The translations under genes were made by a program, and so were the position numbers. From Candidatus Corynebacterium gallistercoris (GTDB lineage: Bacteria > Actinomycetota > Actinomycetes > Mycobacteriales > Mycobacteriaceae), in NCBI GenBank assembly GCA_019114175.1, contig DXFZ01000031.1, positions 1-36,626 on the forward strand: a DNA stretch of 36,626 nucleotides. The letters run 5' to 3'. This document shows positions 24,664 through 33,484 of the stretch, piece after piece. The notes beneath the pieces were generated by a model. It was given only the letters and a program-made list of their open reading frames with translations, was not told where the DNA came from and searched no databases. Every line of letters begins with the position of its first letter. Position 1 is the first letter of the stretch.

Positions 24664-26517
24664 TTGACTAACCTCATCAACCTGGAAAACGTCACCAAAA
24701 CCTATGGCCTCAAGACCCTGCTGGATGGGGTCAGCCTGGGGATCAACACCGGCGACCGCATCGGCGTGGTCGGCCTCAACGGCGGCGGGAAATCGACGCT
24801 GCTGAAGATCCTGAGCCGCGCCGATACCCCCGATGCCGGCCGCGTGAGCCACAACAATGACCTGCGCATGGCCATGGTGACCCAGGACGTGCTGCGCGAA
24901 ACCATCACGGACCCGGACAAAGCGCACGTCACGGTGGGGGACGCGATCCTCGCGCCCCTGGCGGTGGAGGTCTACGAATGGGCCTCCAACCCCAAGATCC
25001 GCGCGGTGCTGAACGGACTCGGCATCATTGACCTCGGTCTCGATACCCCGGTAAAGGACCTCTCCGGCGGTGAGCGGCGCCGCACCGGCCTGGCCGCCGC
25101 CCTGGTCCAAGACCTGGACCTCATCATCCTGGACGAGCCCACCAACCACCTGGACGTGGAAGGCGTGCAATGGCTGGCAGAGCACCTGCTGGCCCGCAAC
25201 ACCGCCCTGGTCATCGTCACCCACGATCGCTGGTTCCTGGACACCGTGGCTAACCACACCTGGGAGGTCCACGATGGCACCGTTGACCTGTACGAGGGCG
25301 GCTACAATGACTGGACCTTCGCCCGCGCCGAACGCGCCCGCCAGGCCGATGCGGCGGAGCAGCGCCGCCAAAACCTCGCGCGCAAGGAGCTGGCGTGGCT
25401 ACGCCGCGGGGCTCCCGCCCGAACCTCCAAGCCGCGCTACCGCATCGAGGCCGCGGAGGCGCTGATCTCTGACGTGCCGCCGGTGCGCGATTCCGTGGAG
25501 CTGATGAAGTTCTCCGCCCGCCGCCAGGGCAAGAAGGTCATCGACCTAGAAAACGTCACCATCACCACCCCGGATGGCCGGGAGCTGGTGAAGGACCTGA
25601 CCTGGCGGCTGGGCCCCGGCGAGCGCATCGGCCTGGTGGGCGTGAACGGTTCCGGCAAGACCACGCTGCTGCGGGCGCTCGCAGGCGATGAGTCCGTGTT
25701 GGCCGCGGGCGTGCGCAAGGAGGGCAAGACCGTGCGCCTGGGGTGGCTGCGCCAGGAGCTCGATGACTTGGACCCCACCCGCCGCCTGCTGGACGCGGTG
25801 GAGGACGTGGCGACCTACGTGACCCTGGGGGACAAGGAGCTCAGCGCCTCCCAGCTGGCCGAGCGCCTGGGCTTTTCCGCCAAGCGCCAGCGCACCCCGG
25901 TGGGGGACCTCTCCGGTGGCGAGCGCCGCCGCCTGCAGCTGACCCGCGTGCTCATGGCGGAGCCAAACGTGCTGCTGCTGGATGAGCCCACGAATGACCT
26001 GGACATCGATACCCTCCAGGAGCTGGAGAGCCTGCTGGATAGCTGGCCGGGCACATTGGTGGTCATTTCCCACGACCGTTACCTCATTGAGCGCGTGTGT
26101 GATTCCACGTGGGCTCTGTTCGGCGATGGGCAGCTGACGAATGTGCCGGGCGGGATTGAGCAGTATCTTGCTCGCCGTAAGGAATTGGGTGTGGGGGCTA
26201 CGTCCCCAGCCGCATCCGTAACCCTCGCATCTTCGGGGGGATCCTCAGGTGGCCCGGCTAGCGGTCTCACTGCGCAGCAGGCACGGGAGCTGCACAAGGA
26301 GATGAAGGCGCTGGAGCGCAAGATCTCCAAGGTGGAGCAGACGATTGACAAGCTCAACGAGCAGATGGCCGAGGCAGCTGACCCGGCTGATGGTGAGTTG
26401 GACACCGCGTTGCTGGCGGAGCTGGGGGACAAGGTGGCTGCCGCTAAGGACGAGCGCGAGGAGCTGGAGATGCAATGGCTGGAGCTGGGCGAGCAGATGG
26501 AATCCGGTAACGCGTAA
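24664..26517 (+). CDS. ABC-F family ATPase, Uup-like
   Basis: Soluble duplicated ABC ATPase that acts at the ribosome rather than as a transporter. From the TTG at 24664 it has 617 residues. First domain: NGGGKSTLLKIL, LSGGERRRTGLAAAL, LIILDEPTNHLDVEG. Second domain: GVNGSGKTTLLRAL, LSGGERRRLQLTRVLM, LLLDEPTNDLDIDT. A Ser/Gly linker leads to a C-terminal coiled coil (about 70 residues, rich in E, K, L and M), as in Uup. The family normally begins close to NLINLENV, which favours the TTG at 24664; GTG codons at 24631 and 24634 in frame lie within the dispersed element and overlap ispE. It ends in TAATG with the next gene. Confidence 0.92.
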   Translation: MTNLINLENVTKTYGLKTLLDGVSLGINTGDRIGVVGLNGGGKSTLLKILSRADTPDAGRVSHNNDLRMAMVTQDVLRETITDPDKAHVTVGDAILAPLAVEVYEWASNPKIRAVLNGLGIIDLGLDTPVKDLSGGERRRTGLAAALVQDLDLIILDEPTNHLDVEGVQWLAEHLLARNTALVIVTHDRWFLDTVANHTWEVHDGTVDLYEGGYNDWTFARAERARQADAAEQRRQNLARKELAWLRRGAPARTSKPRYRIEAAEALISDVPPVRDSVELMKFSARRQGKKVIDLENVTITTPDGRELVKDLTWRLGPGERIGLVGVNGSGKTTLLRALAGDESVLAAGVRKEGKTVRLGWLRQELDDLDPTRRLLDAVEDVATYVTLGDKELSASQLAERLGFSAKRQRTPVGDLSGGERRRLQLTRVLMAEPNVLLLDEPTNDLDIDTLQELESLLDSWPGTLVVISHDRYLIERVCDSTWALFGDGQLTNVPGGIEQYLARRKELGVGATSPAASVTLASSGGSSGGPASGLTAQQARELHKEMKALERKISKVEQTIDKLNEQMAEAADPADGELDTALLAELGDKVAAAKDEREELEMQWLELGEQMESGNA

Positions 26518-28331
26518 TGGCCGGGCGGAACCTGCACACGTGGCTGCGCTTAGACCCGGGCGGCCTGCTGCTGGGCGCGGTGGGCTTCGCGGTCTCCCTG
26601 ACCCCATCCCTGTTGCCCCGCGATTGGCTGTTCCAAGGCGTGGCGGCGGGGCTCTCCGCCGGGACGCTGTATGCCGTAGGCGTGCTGCTGCACTGGATGT
26701 GGGACGTATGGGTCTTTGACCTGGTGGAGGAGCCGCTGGGGAAGGTCCGCAAGCGTGCGCGGCGTGTGGAGGGCTGGCTGGCCCGCGCCGAGGGCAAGGA
26801 GCGTTTGAGTGAGGACGACCAGGAGCGGTGGAAATTCCGCGGGGAGATCGCTCTGGCCGTAGTGCTGATTGTGGGCTTGGTGATCTGGGTGAGCTTCGCG
26901 CTGCGGTGGCAGCGGGAGCTGGCGGCCCTGATGGGGGCGGAGGCCTATTCCCGCGCGGAGTTCCTGCTGGTGGTGCCCGTGGGCGTGGCGCTGTGGGCGC
27001 TGATCATAGCCCTGGGCAAGGTGGTGCTGCTGGCGGTGGATCGGCTGGCCAATAGCCCGGTGGGCAAGCGGATGCACAAGGCACCGCGGTTCATCATGGC
27101 GTGGGCCGCCGTGGGCCTGGTACTGGTGTTCTTGGTGGACAACGTGGTGCCGGGGACCATCGTGGGCGCGGCGGAGCGGGTGTTCTCCCTGCGCAATGAG
27201 GAGATTCGGGAGGACTTGGTGCAGCCGGAGCAACCAGAGCGCTCGGGCAGCCCGAGCTCCTTTAACAAGTGGGAGGAGCTGGGGGCTTTCGGTACCCGCT
27301 TCACGGGGTTGGGCTTGCACAAGGATGAGCTGGAAGAGCTGACAGGCAGGCCATCGAAGGAGCCGATCCGGGTGTACGCCGGGCTGGACAATGGCGATGA
27401 CGACCGGCAGCGGGCAGAGTCCGTGGTCAAGGAGCTCAACCGCACGGGGGCGCGGGACCGGCAGGCGCTGCTGGTGGTGCCCACCACGGGTACAGGGTGG
27501 GTGAACCCCACCGCGGCTCAGGCCTTTGAGCTGATGTTCGATGGGGATACCGCCATCGCATCTGCGCAGTATTCCTACCTGCCATCTGCGGTGCAGTTCA
27601 TCGCGGACCAGGAGCGTGTGGAGCGCTACGGTGAGGCGCTGATCTCCACGGTGGTGGACTGGTGGAACACCCTGCCGGAAGACGCGCGGCCGAAGCTGTA
27701 CGTGTACGGCGAGTCCCTGGGCACCACTGCCGGGTCCGGCGCATTCTCCGGGCTGCGGGATTTGGTCTCCACGGTGGATGGGGCGCTGTGGGTGGGGCCG
27801 CCGAACAGTAACCGCTTGTGGAAGGACCTGGTGGACCGCCGTGACCCGGGCAGCCCGGAGGTCTCTGCCGAATACACCGGCGGCCTCATGGTGCGCTTCG
27901 CGGAGAACTCGGAGGAGATCTGGCGCTGGCGCCGGGAGCAGGACTTGGAGGGCGACGATGCCTTCAGCGCCTGGCAGCAACCCCGGGTGCTCTTCGTCCA
28001 GCACCCCTCCGATCCCGTGGTGTGGTGGTCACCGAAGCTGCTGCTGGAGGAGCCTGACTGGCTGAAGGAGGCCCCCGGCTTTGACCGCTCACCCTCCATG
28101 CGGTGGATCCCGTTTGTGACGTTCTGGCAGGTCACGCTGGACCTGCCGCGTGCGGCGAACGTGCCGAACGGTCACGGGCACAACTACGGAGATACAGTCT
28201 TGGACGGGATGCTGGCGATGGTCGGCGGCCAGGACTTCAACCCTGCCAGGGCGGAGCAGCTGAAGCGCCAGCTGGATGAGGCGATGGCTGACCAGGGGCC
28301 GGAGAAGGAAGTGGGCGTGGACAACGGCTAG
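26517..28331 (+). CDS. Membrane-anchored alpha/beta-hydrolase (Abhydrolase_9 type)
   Basis: A 604-residue protein. The N-terminal half has a family-typical start (GAVGFAVSLTPSLLPRDWLF) and several hydrophobic helices to about residue 210. The C-terminal half is a predicted alpha/beta-hydrolase with the nucleophile elbow YVYGESLGTTAGSG (serine in GESLG) and an acidic/His region near HPSDPVVWWSP and NGHGHNYGD. This matches the actinobacterial Abhydrolase_9 family (N-terminal membrane plus catalytic domains); the substrate is unknown, and a lipid or envelope ester is a guess. Its ATG overlaps the ABC-F stop by one base, so it belongs to the rpfB-ispE-ABC-F transcription unit. Confidence 0.85.
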   Translation: MAGRNLHTWLRLDPGGLLLGAVGFAVSLTPSLLPRDWLFQGVAAGLSAGTLYAVGVLLHWMWDVWVFDLVEEPLGKVRKRARRVEGWLARAEGKERLSEDDQERWKFRGEIALAVVLIVGLVIWVSFALRWQRELAALMGAEAYSRAEFLLVVPVGVALWALIIALGKVVLLAVDRLANSPVGKRMHKAPRFIMAWAAVGLVLVFLVDNVVPGTIVGAAERVFSLRNEEIREDLVQPEQPERSGSPSSFNKWEELGAFGTRFTGLGLHKDELEELTGRPSKEPIRVYAGLDNGDDDRQRAESVVKELNRTGARDRQALLVVPTTGTGWVNPTAAQAFELMFDGDTAIASAQYSYLPSAVQFIADQERVERYGEALISTVVDWWNTLPEDARPKLYVYGESLGTTAGSGAFSGLRDLVSTVDGALWVGPPNSNRLWKDLVDRRDPGSPEVSAEYTGGLMVRFAENSEEIWRWRREQDLEGDDAFSAWQQPRVLFVQHPSDPVVWWSPKLLLEEPDWLKEAPGFDRSPSMRWIPFVTFWQVTLDLPRAANVPNGHGHNYGDTVLDGMLAMVGGQDFNPARAEQLKRQLDEAMADQGPEKEVGVDNG

Positions 28332-28340
28332 TGGCTGACT

Positions 28341-28360
28341 GCTAGGGGCTGACGCCTAGC
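28341..28360 (+). terminator. Hairpin after the hydrolase gene
   Basis: GCTAGG-ggctgacg-CCTAGC nine bases after the stop. No T-run follows. It may mark the end of the rpfB-to-hydrolase unit, since the next gene has its own -10 box. Confidence 0.3.
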
Positions 28361-28390
28361 TGCTGCATGCGGGCAGCCCGCCGGGGCAGG

Positions 28391-28396
28391 TAGCCT
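28391..28396 (+). promoter_or_regulatory. -10 box of the ABM gene, leaderless type
   Basis: TAGCCT ends 8 bases before the ATG at 28404. Confidence 0.45.
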
Positions 28397-28403
28397 GGAG
28401 ACC

Positions 28404-28730
28404 ATGATTTTGATTAACGTGAAGTACCAGGTCAAGCCCGAATGCGCCGACACCTTCCTCAAGGACGTGCAGTGGTTCACCGAAGCCACCCGCGCAGAAG
28501 AAGGCAACATCTTCTTTGACTGGTTCCGCAGCGAGGATGACCGCAACGAGTTCATCCTCGTGGAGGCTTTCCAGGATGACGCCGCAGAGGCGCACGTAAA
28601 CTCTGACCACTTCAAGCGCGCCTGCGACGAGATGCCGAAGTACCTGCAGCAGACCCCGCAGATCATCAACACGGAGATCCCCGGCAAGACTGAGTGGGAT
28701 GAGATGGCCGAGTTCAAGGTGGAAAACTAA
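28404..28730 (+). CDS. ABM-domain putative quinol monooxygenase
   Basis: A 108-residue single-domain antibiotic-biosynthesis-monooxygenase (ABM, YgiN-like) protein with a ferredoxin-like fold. Signatures: [31 protein letters not shown] and [21 protein letters not shown]. Such proteins are cofactor-free dimers acting on quinols or related compounds; the substrate here is not visible. The gene is short and stands between a likely terminator and sdaA, with its own leaderless promoter. Confidence 0.88.
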   Translation: MILINVKYQVKPECADTFLKDVQWFTEATRAEEGNIFFDWFRSEDDRNEFILVEAFQDDAAEAHVNSDHFKRACDEMPKYLQQTPQIINTEIPGKTEWDEMAEFKVEN

Positions 28731-28740
28731 GAACACTCGT

Positions 28741-28746
28741 TACACT
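28741..28746 (+). promoter_or_regulatory. -10 box of sdaA, leaderless type
   Basis: TACACT ends 8 bases before the ATG at 28754. Confidence 0.5.
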
Positions 28747-28753
28747 GTCTGGC

Positions 28754-30220
28754 ATGACTGTTAGCGTTTTTGACCTGTTCCAGATCGGCGTGGGGCCATC
28801 CTCATCCCACACCGTTGGACCCATGCGGGCGGGACTGGCCTTCGCCCGCGAGCTCAAGAAGCAGTGGGAGGATGGGGAATCCTCCCTGGTGGGGATGGAT
28901 GCTACGGATCGCAAGATCGCGGACGTGGTGACCCCGCCGGAGGGCAACGAACGTAGCTTGTCAGTGGTGCTCTACGGCTCCCTGGCCGCCACCGGCGCTG
29001 GCCACGGGACCCTCGGTGCCTGCCTGCTGAGCCTCGACGGGGCAGATCCGGCCACGGTGGACCCAGACTTCATCACCACCCGCTTGGAGGAGATCAAGAA
29101 GTCCCGGACCCTTTACCTTGCAGGCGACAAGAACCTGCCCGTGACGTGCGGTTTTGAGGATATCATCCTGCGGCCTTCCGTGCGCCGCAGCCTGCACACC
29201 AACGCCGTGACATTCGTGGGTTTCGGCGGCGGCAGCGGCAGCGAAGCCTCCGGGGACTTCAAGCAGACCTATTACTCCATCGGCGGCGGGTTCATCCGCA
29301 CCGAGGAGGAAACGCCCACCCTCGATGGCCTCACGGGGGAGTGGCTCTTCGAGTCCGGCGAGCAGCTGATCGGCCTCGCGGAAAAGGCAGAGACCTCCAT
29401 CGCCCAGGTGCAGCGCGAATGCGAACGCTCCGTGCGCAACGATGAAGAAATTGACGCGAACCTCGATGAGATCGCCCAAGCCATGGAGGACTGCGCTAAG
29501 CGTGGCGTGACCTTCGATGGCGTGCTGCCGGGTTCTCTGCTGGTACGCCGCCGCGCGAAGCGCTGGTATGACCAGCTCATGGAGGAAGACCCGGGCCACA
29601 CCGCAGAGTATTCAGAGGACTGGGTGAACCTGGTGGCGCTGGCGGTGAACGAGGAGAATGCCGCCGGCGGCCGGGTTGTCACCGCGCCGACCAACGGAGC
29701 GGCCGGCATCATTCCTGCGGTGCTGTTTTATTCCCGCGAGTTCACCCCTGCGGGCAGGGAAAACCCTAGGGACGTGAATAGGCGGTTCCTGCTGACGGCT
29801 GGGGCCGTCGGCTCCCTATATAAGGAAAGAGCAAGCATCTCCGGCGCCGAAGTTGGCTGCCAAGGCGAGGTGGGATCCGCCGCCTCCATGGCCGCCGCAG
29901 GCCTCGCGGAAGTGCTGGGCGGAACCCCGCGGCAAATCGCCAACGCGGCGGAGATCGCCATGGAACACTCGCTGGGGCTGACATGTGACCCCATCGCCGG
30001 GCTCGTGCAGATCCCCTGCATTGAGCGCAACGCTATCAGCGCGGGCAAAGCCATCAATGCCGCGAAGATGGCCATGCGCGGCGATGGCGAGCACCACGTG
30101 ACCCTTGACGAGGTCATCGAGACGATGCGCCAGACCGGCGCGGACATGTCTGACAAGTACAAAGAAACCGCCGGTGGCGGCCTGGCCATCAACGTGGCCG
30201 TGAACGTTCCGGAATGCTAA
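28754..30220 (+). CDS. sdaA: L-serine ammonia-lyase, iron-sulfur dependent, single chain
   Basis: Deaminates L-serine to pyruvate using a [4Fe-4S] cluster instead of PLP. The 488-residue protein combines the beta and alpha domains in one chain. It begins with the family motif [20 protein letters not shown]. The alpha domain has [35 protein letters not shown] and [17 protein letters not shown], holding the conserved cluster cysteines, and ends with the catalytic tail [16 protein letters not shown]. Slightly longer than E. coli SdaA (about 454), owing to insertions in the N-terminal domain. It has its own leaderless promoter. Confidence 0.96.
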   Translation: MTVSVFDLFQIGVGPSSSHTVGPMRAGLAFARELKKQWEDGESSLVGMDATDRKIADVVTPPEGNERSLSVVLYGSLAATGAGHGTLGACLLSLDGADPATVDPDFITTRLEEIKKSRTLYLAGDKNLPVTCGFEDIILRPSVRRSLHTNAVTFVGFGGGSGSEASGDFKQTYYSIGGGFIRTEEETPTLDGLTGEWLFESGEQLIGLAEKAETSIAQVQRECERSVRNDEEIDANLDEIAQAMEDCAKRGVTFDGVLPGSLLVRRRAKRWYDQLMEEDPGHTAEYSEDWVNLVALAVNEENAAGGRVVTAPTNGAAGIIPAVLFYSREFTPAGRENPRDVNRRFLLTAGAVGSLYKERASISGAEVGCQGEVGSAASMAAAGLAEVLGGTPRQIANAAEIAMEHSLGLTCDPIAGLVQIPCIERNAISAGKAINAAKMAMRGDGEHHVTLDEVIETMRQTGADMSDKYKETAGGGLAINVAVNVPEC

Positions 30221-30263
30221 CAGCCCTCGCCGGAGCGTCAACGGGTTGCTGCGGCCGGGTGGG

Positions 30264-30269
30264 TACTAT
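30264..30269 (+). promoter_or_regulatory. -10 box of ppk2, leaderless type
   Basis: TACTAT ends 8 bases before the ATG at 30277, with no ribosome-binding site. Confidence 0.5.
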
Positions 30270-30276
30270 GTAACCC

Positions 30277-31179
30277 ATGAGCAAAAGCACGCCGAAGCTG
30301 GATAAACAGGCATATGAAGAGGAACTGAAGCGGCTGCAGGCCGAGCTGGTGGAGATGCAGCAGTGGGTCGTGGAGACCGGCGCGCGCATCGTGATCGTCA
30401 TGGAAGGCCGCGACGCCGCCGGTAAGGGCTCCGCCATCAAGCGCATCACCCAGTACCTCAACCCCCGCATCTGCCGCATTGAAGCCCTGCCCGCCCCGAA
30501 CTCTCGGGAGCAGGGTCAGTGGTACTTCCAGCGCTACATTGAGAAGCTCCCCACCGCGGGCGAGATCGTCATCTTTGACCGCTCCTGGTACAACCGCGCC
30601 GGGGTGGAGCGGGTCATGGGCTTCTGCACTACCCAGGAGTACCGCCGCTTCCTCCACCAGGCGCCGATCTTTGAGCGCCTGCTGGTGGAAGATGGCATCA
30701 TTCTGCGCAAGTACTGGTTCTCCGTGTCCGATGAGGAGCAGATCCGCCGCTTCAAGTCCCGCCAGTCTGATCCGCTGCGCCAGTGGAAGCTCTCCCCGAT
30801 GGACCTGCAGTCCATTACTCGTTGGGAGGACTACTCCCGCGCGAAGGATGAGATGTTTGTGCACACGGACATCCCCGCCGCCCCGTGGTACACGGTGGAG
30901 AGCGAGGACAAGAAGCGTTCCCGCATCAACGTGATCAACCACCTGCTGAGCACGATCCCGTGGGAGTATGTGGAAAAGCAGGTGCCGAAGATCCCGGAGC
31001 GTCCGGAGTCCAGCGAGTCTGACTATGAGCGCCCGCCGCGCGCGCAGTTCCGCTACGTGCCTGATGTGGCGAAGGCGCTGGAGAAAGACGCGGTGGAGGA
31101 GAAGGCCAAGAAGGCCGAAGCCAAGTCCAAGTCTAAGAGCAAGGACAAGGACAAGAAAAAGAAGTCCAAGAAGAAGTAG
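30277..31179 (+). CDS. ppk2: Polyphosphate kinase 2 family protein
   Basis: PPK2 enzymes use polyphosphate to phosphorylate nucleoside diphosphates, chiefly GDP. The 300-residue protein has the Walker A-like VIVMEGRDAAGKGSAIKRI, the lid/motif region ALPAPNSREQGQWYFQRYI and the Walker B-like IVIFDRSWYNRAGVERVMGF. Later blocks ILRKYWFSVSDEEQIRRF and YSRAKDEMF are also typical. The C-terminal 30 residues are nearly all Lys, Ser, Asp, Ala and Glu (KSKSKDKDKKKKSKKK), a charged tail that could bind polyphosphate or nucleic acid. C. glutamicum has PPK2 enzymes of this kind. Transcription is likely monocistronic. Confidence 0.95.
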   Translation: MSKSTPKLDKQAYEEELKRLQAELVEMQQWVVETGARIVIVMEGRDAAGKGSAIKRITQYLNPRICRIEALPAPNSREQGQWYFQRYIEKLPTAGEIVIFDRSWYNRAGVERVMGFCTTQEYRRFLHQAPIFERLLVEDGIILRKYWFSVSDEEQIRRFKSRQSDPLRQWKLSPMDLQSITRWEDYSRAKDEMFVHTDIPAAPWYTVESEDKKRSRINVINHLLSTIPWEYVEKQVPKIPERPESSESDYERPPRAQFRYVPDVAKALEKDAVEEKAKKAEAKSKSKSKDKDKKKKSKKK

Positions 31180-31218
31180 ATTCTAGCGCGAAATCAGATT
31201 CCGTGCCACCATGGAGAC

Positions 31219-32361
31219 ATGACTGAGCACACTGGTTTCCCTTCCTTCATTGACCGCGCCGAGCCGCTGGATGTGGGCACGGACCTTGTTGCTGCTGGCC
31301 GCATCGGCTGCACGGGCGTGGTGGAGCTCCGCCGCCCCAAGGCGCTGAATTCTCTTAATGACCCCATGATCCGCGCTGTAGACGTTGTCTTGGATTCTTG
31401 GGGGGACGGCACCACCGTCGATCGCATCCTCCTCATGTCCTCGGCACCCCGGGCTTTCTGCGCCGGTGGGGATGTACGCTGGGTTCGGGATGAGGACGCG
31501 CAAGGAAACTACCAGATCGGCGACGATTTTTTTGAACTCGAGTACTCGCTGAATAACCGCCTGGCAGAGGTCAACGTGCCCGTGATTGCCCTGCTGGAGG
31601 GCGTGGTGATGGGCGGGGGCTTCGGCATCTCCGCCCACGGCTCCCACCGCGTGGTCACCCCGAACACACTGGGCGCGATGCCGGAGGGCGCCATCGGGTT
31701 CGTTCCGGATGTGGGCATGTCCCACAAGCTCACGCACCTGCCCGTGGATCAGCGTGTGGGGTTGTTCGTGGCCGTGACGGGGTGGCGGCTGAGCCCCGCG
31801 GACATGATGTTCACGGGTCTGGGCACTCACTACGTGGACGATGCCGGGGCTTTCGCCGCCGCGCTAGTGGACAGCGACGCCGGCCTAGACGAGGTGCTGC
31901 AACTACACTCCACGGCAGATGCTGCCGCCCAATCAGAACCACATCTAGGTGTGCAGCCATGGGGTGAATCCGAGTTGGAGAAGCACCAGGATCTTATATT
32001 GGAGCTTTGCACCGGTGAGGATTGGGCGGAGATGGAGGCCAAGATTCGTGTGGCCGCCAGCCTTGCTGCATCCTCCCGTAGCCTTCATGCAGAGTTTATA
32101 GAGAAGGTCGTGGATTCTATTGATGCTGCGAACCCTGAGTCCCTCGTGGCGACGGTGGAATTGTTCCGCCGCAGTCAGAGCACAGACCTGACACAAGCGT
32201 TAGAGCTTGAGTGGAAGGTCGGGGCGGCGCTGCGCCGGCGCAATAATTTCATTGAGGGCGTGCGATCCGTGCTCATCGACAAGGACCGCAAGCCTCAGTT
32301 TGTGCCGGCCACTGTTGCAGGGGTGAATGTGGGGAAGTGGCGAGACCTGTTGCGGGGGTGA
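31219..32361 (+). CDS. 3-hydroxyisobutyryl-CoA hydrolase/enoyl-CoA hydratase family protein
   Basis: A 380-residue crotonase-fold protein. The length and motifs fit the HIBYL-CoA hydrolase branch, a step of valine breakdown: SSAPRAFCAGGDVRWV (oxyanion hole), ALLEGVVMGGGFGISAHGSHR and AMPEGAIGFVPDVGMSH, with the catalytic Glu/Asp of the hydrolase group (PEGAIGFVPDVG). The C-terminal ECH_2 extension is present. No other valine-degradation gene is adjacent, so assignment to that pathway is by family only. No strong ribosome-binding site; CACCAT lies at -12 to -7 of the ATG. The gene ends 28 bases before the convergent His-rich gene. Confidence 0.88.
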   Translation: MTEHTGFPSFIDRAEPLDVGTDLVAAGRIGCTGVVELRRPKALNSLNDPMIRAVDVVLDSWGDGTTVDRILLMSSAPRAFCAGGDVRWVRDEDAQGNYQIGDDFFELEYSLNNRLAEVNVPVIALLEGVVMGGGFGISAHGSHRVVTPNTLGAMPEGAIGFVPDVGMSHKLTHLPVDQRVGLFVAVTGWRLSPADMMFTGLGTHYVDDAGAFAAALVDSDAGLDEVLQLHSTADAAAQSEPHLGVQPWGESELEKHQDLILELCTGEDWAEMEAKIRVAASLAASSRSLHAEFIEKVVDSIDAANPESLVATVELFRRSQSTDLTQALELEWKVGAALRRRNNFIEGVRSVLIDKDRKPQFVPATVAGVNVGKWRDLLRG

Positions 32362-32389
32362 TGGATCCGTGGTGGCAGGGTGGGGGATC

Positions 32390-32680
32390 TTAGTGTTCGT
32401 CCCAGTGATCGCCGTGCTGTGCATGGCGGTGACCGTCGTGGATGTAATCCACATGGTCACCGTGGGGTACGGCCACGTGGCCACAGTTGGGGCCGTGCTG
32501 ATGATCGTGGTCTTCGTGAACTTGGTGGGTGGTGTTCTCGCACTCATCCCAATGGCCTTCGTGTTCGCGGTGGAGGTGGCCATCGTGAACGTAGTCAATG
32601 TGGTCGCCGTGGGGTACGGCCACGTGGCCACAGTTGGGGCCGTGCTGATGATCGTGGTCGGTGTGAGTAGTGCAGCTCAT
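32390..32680 (-). CDS. Histidine-rich metal-binding protein with internal duplication
   Basis: A 96-residue protein with 26 histidines and 4 cysteines. It consists of two near-identical units of about 40 residues, each DHDHQHGPNCGHVAVPHGDH followed by (I/V)DY(V/I)HDGH and a His-rich end. This single-unit sequence is widespread in bacteria and tends to lie near zinc-uptake genes; a role as a zinc or other metal chelator or chaperone is inferred. The ATG at 32680 follows a strong AAGGAGG. The unit repeats at a 147-base period. No signal peptide, so cytosolic. A palindrome (32745-32755) sits upstream. Confidence 0.82.
   Translation of the reverse strand: MSCTTHTDHDHQHGPNCGHVAVPHGDHIDYVHDGHLHREHEGHWDECENTTHQVHEDHDHQHGPNCGHVAVPHGDHVDYIHDGHRHAQHGDHWDEH
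32460..32659. repeat. Direct repeat, two identical 53-bp blocks 147 bp apart
   Basis: Bases 32460-32512 and 32607-32659 are identical. They encode the most conserved part of the two His-rich units. Identity over 53 bases at DNA level points to a recent tandem duplication or ongoing gene conversion. Confidence 0.85.
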
Positions 32681-32733
32681 GGGAGCCTCCTTAGTGGGCG
32701 TGAGTCTATCGGTTGATCGAACACGCACAGCTT

Positions 32734-32755
32734 AATTTACACTACTGATTTTCAG
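32734..32755 (-). promoter_or_regulatory. Putative promoter and operator of the His-rich gene
   Basis: On the minus strand TAAATT (32734-32739) could be the -10. The perfect palindrome CTGATTTTCAG (32745-32755) lies in the spacer just upstream. This position suits a repressor such as a Zur/Fur-type metal regulator, whose sites are often AT-rich dyads, but I cannot match it firmly to a known box. Confidence 0.35.
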
Positions 32756-32765
32756 CAAGTTTTCA

Positions 32766-33470
32766 TTAGTTGCGTTGAACACGCAGCCACACGGCGAAGC
32801 CCCACAGCACGAACGCGCCGTACACGATGTACAGGAACGCGCTGGGGTAGTAGCCGGCAGCCAGCAGCAGAGGCACGCCTACTAAGTCCACACCTAGCCA
32901 GATGAGCCAGAACTCCGTCCATCCGCGTGCCATTCCGTACGTGGCCAGCATAGAACCCACGAAGATCCAAGCATCCGCCCACGGACCCCAAGAGCCGAGT
33001 GCATCGAAGATGAGGGCGCACACGACCGTGCCGACCACAGCAAGCACGAACATTCGTAGCCTTTGCACGTTGCTGGCCCATGTGGGTTGAACGGCGGCGG
33101 TGTCCTCGGTGGGTTCGCTGACGATGGAGCGGGAGGGGTCGGTGGTCTCCGGCTCCCGTATACCCTGCTTGCGGGCACGGCTCCACTGGTACCATCCAAA
33201 CACACTGACCAGCAGGAACATGACCTGGCGGCCGGCCTGGCCGTACAGATCCAAGTCTTGAGGTGTGTGGAACAGTCCGCCCATGAACACGGTGAACAGC
33301 AAAATGTTGCCAATGATCCCTACGGGCCACGCCCACACCACCCTGCGCATGCCGCCGATGGCGGATGCTAGGCCGAAGAGGTTGCCCACGATCTCCCGCC
33401 AGAGGATTGGGTAGCCGCCGATGGTCAGCGTCGCGCCCAGCAGGGTAGTGAAGAGGTTGGAGTTATCCAC
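32766..33470 (-). CDS. pnuC: PnuC-family nicotinamide riboside transporter
   Basis: A 234-residue membrane protein with about seven hydrophobic helices, importing nicotinamide riboside for NAD synthesis by facilitated diffusion. Family features: EIVGNLFGLASAIGGMRRVVWAWPVGIIGN, GQAGRQVMFLLVSVFGWYQW and the tryptophan-rich DAWIFVGSMLATYGMARGWTEFWLIW with the GVDLVG block. A hydrophilic insert (about residues 100-133) lies mid-protein. It starts 14 bases after the TetR stop on the same strand and so is probably the third gene of the MMPL-TetR-pnuC unit. No NAD-related riboswitch or kinase gene is adjacent. Confidence 0.9.
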   Translation of the reverse strand: MDNSNLFTTLLGATLTIGGYPILWREIVGNLFGLASAIGGMRRVVWAWPVGIIGNILLFTVFMGGLFHTPQDLDLYGQAGRQVMFLLVSVFGWYQWSRARKQGIREPETTDPSRSIVSEPTEDTAAVQPTWASNVQRLRMFVLAVVGTVVCALIFDALGSWGPWADAWIFVGSMLATYGMARGWTEFWLIWLGVDLVGVPLLLAAGYYPSAFLYIVYGAFVLWGFAVWLRVQRN

Positions 33471-33484
33471 GGTGTTGTCTCGGC

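Noticed and set aside
26550..28004. Long minus-strand frame (484 codons) opposite the membrane hydrolase
   Set aside because: His/Gln/Pro/Arg-rich composition typical of the antisense frame of a G+C-rich gene; the plus strand encodes a recognised family over its whole length.
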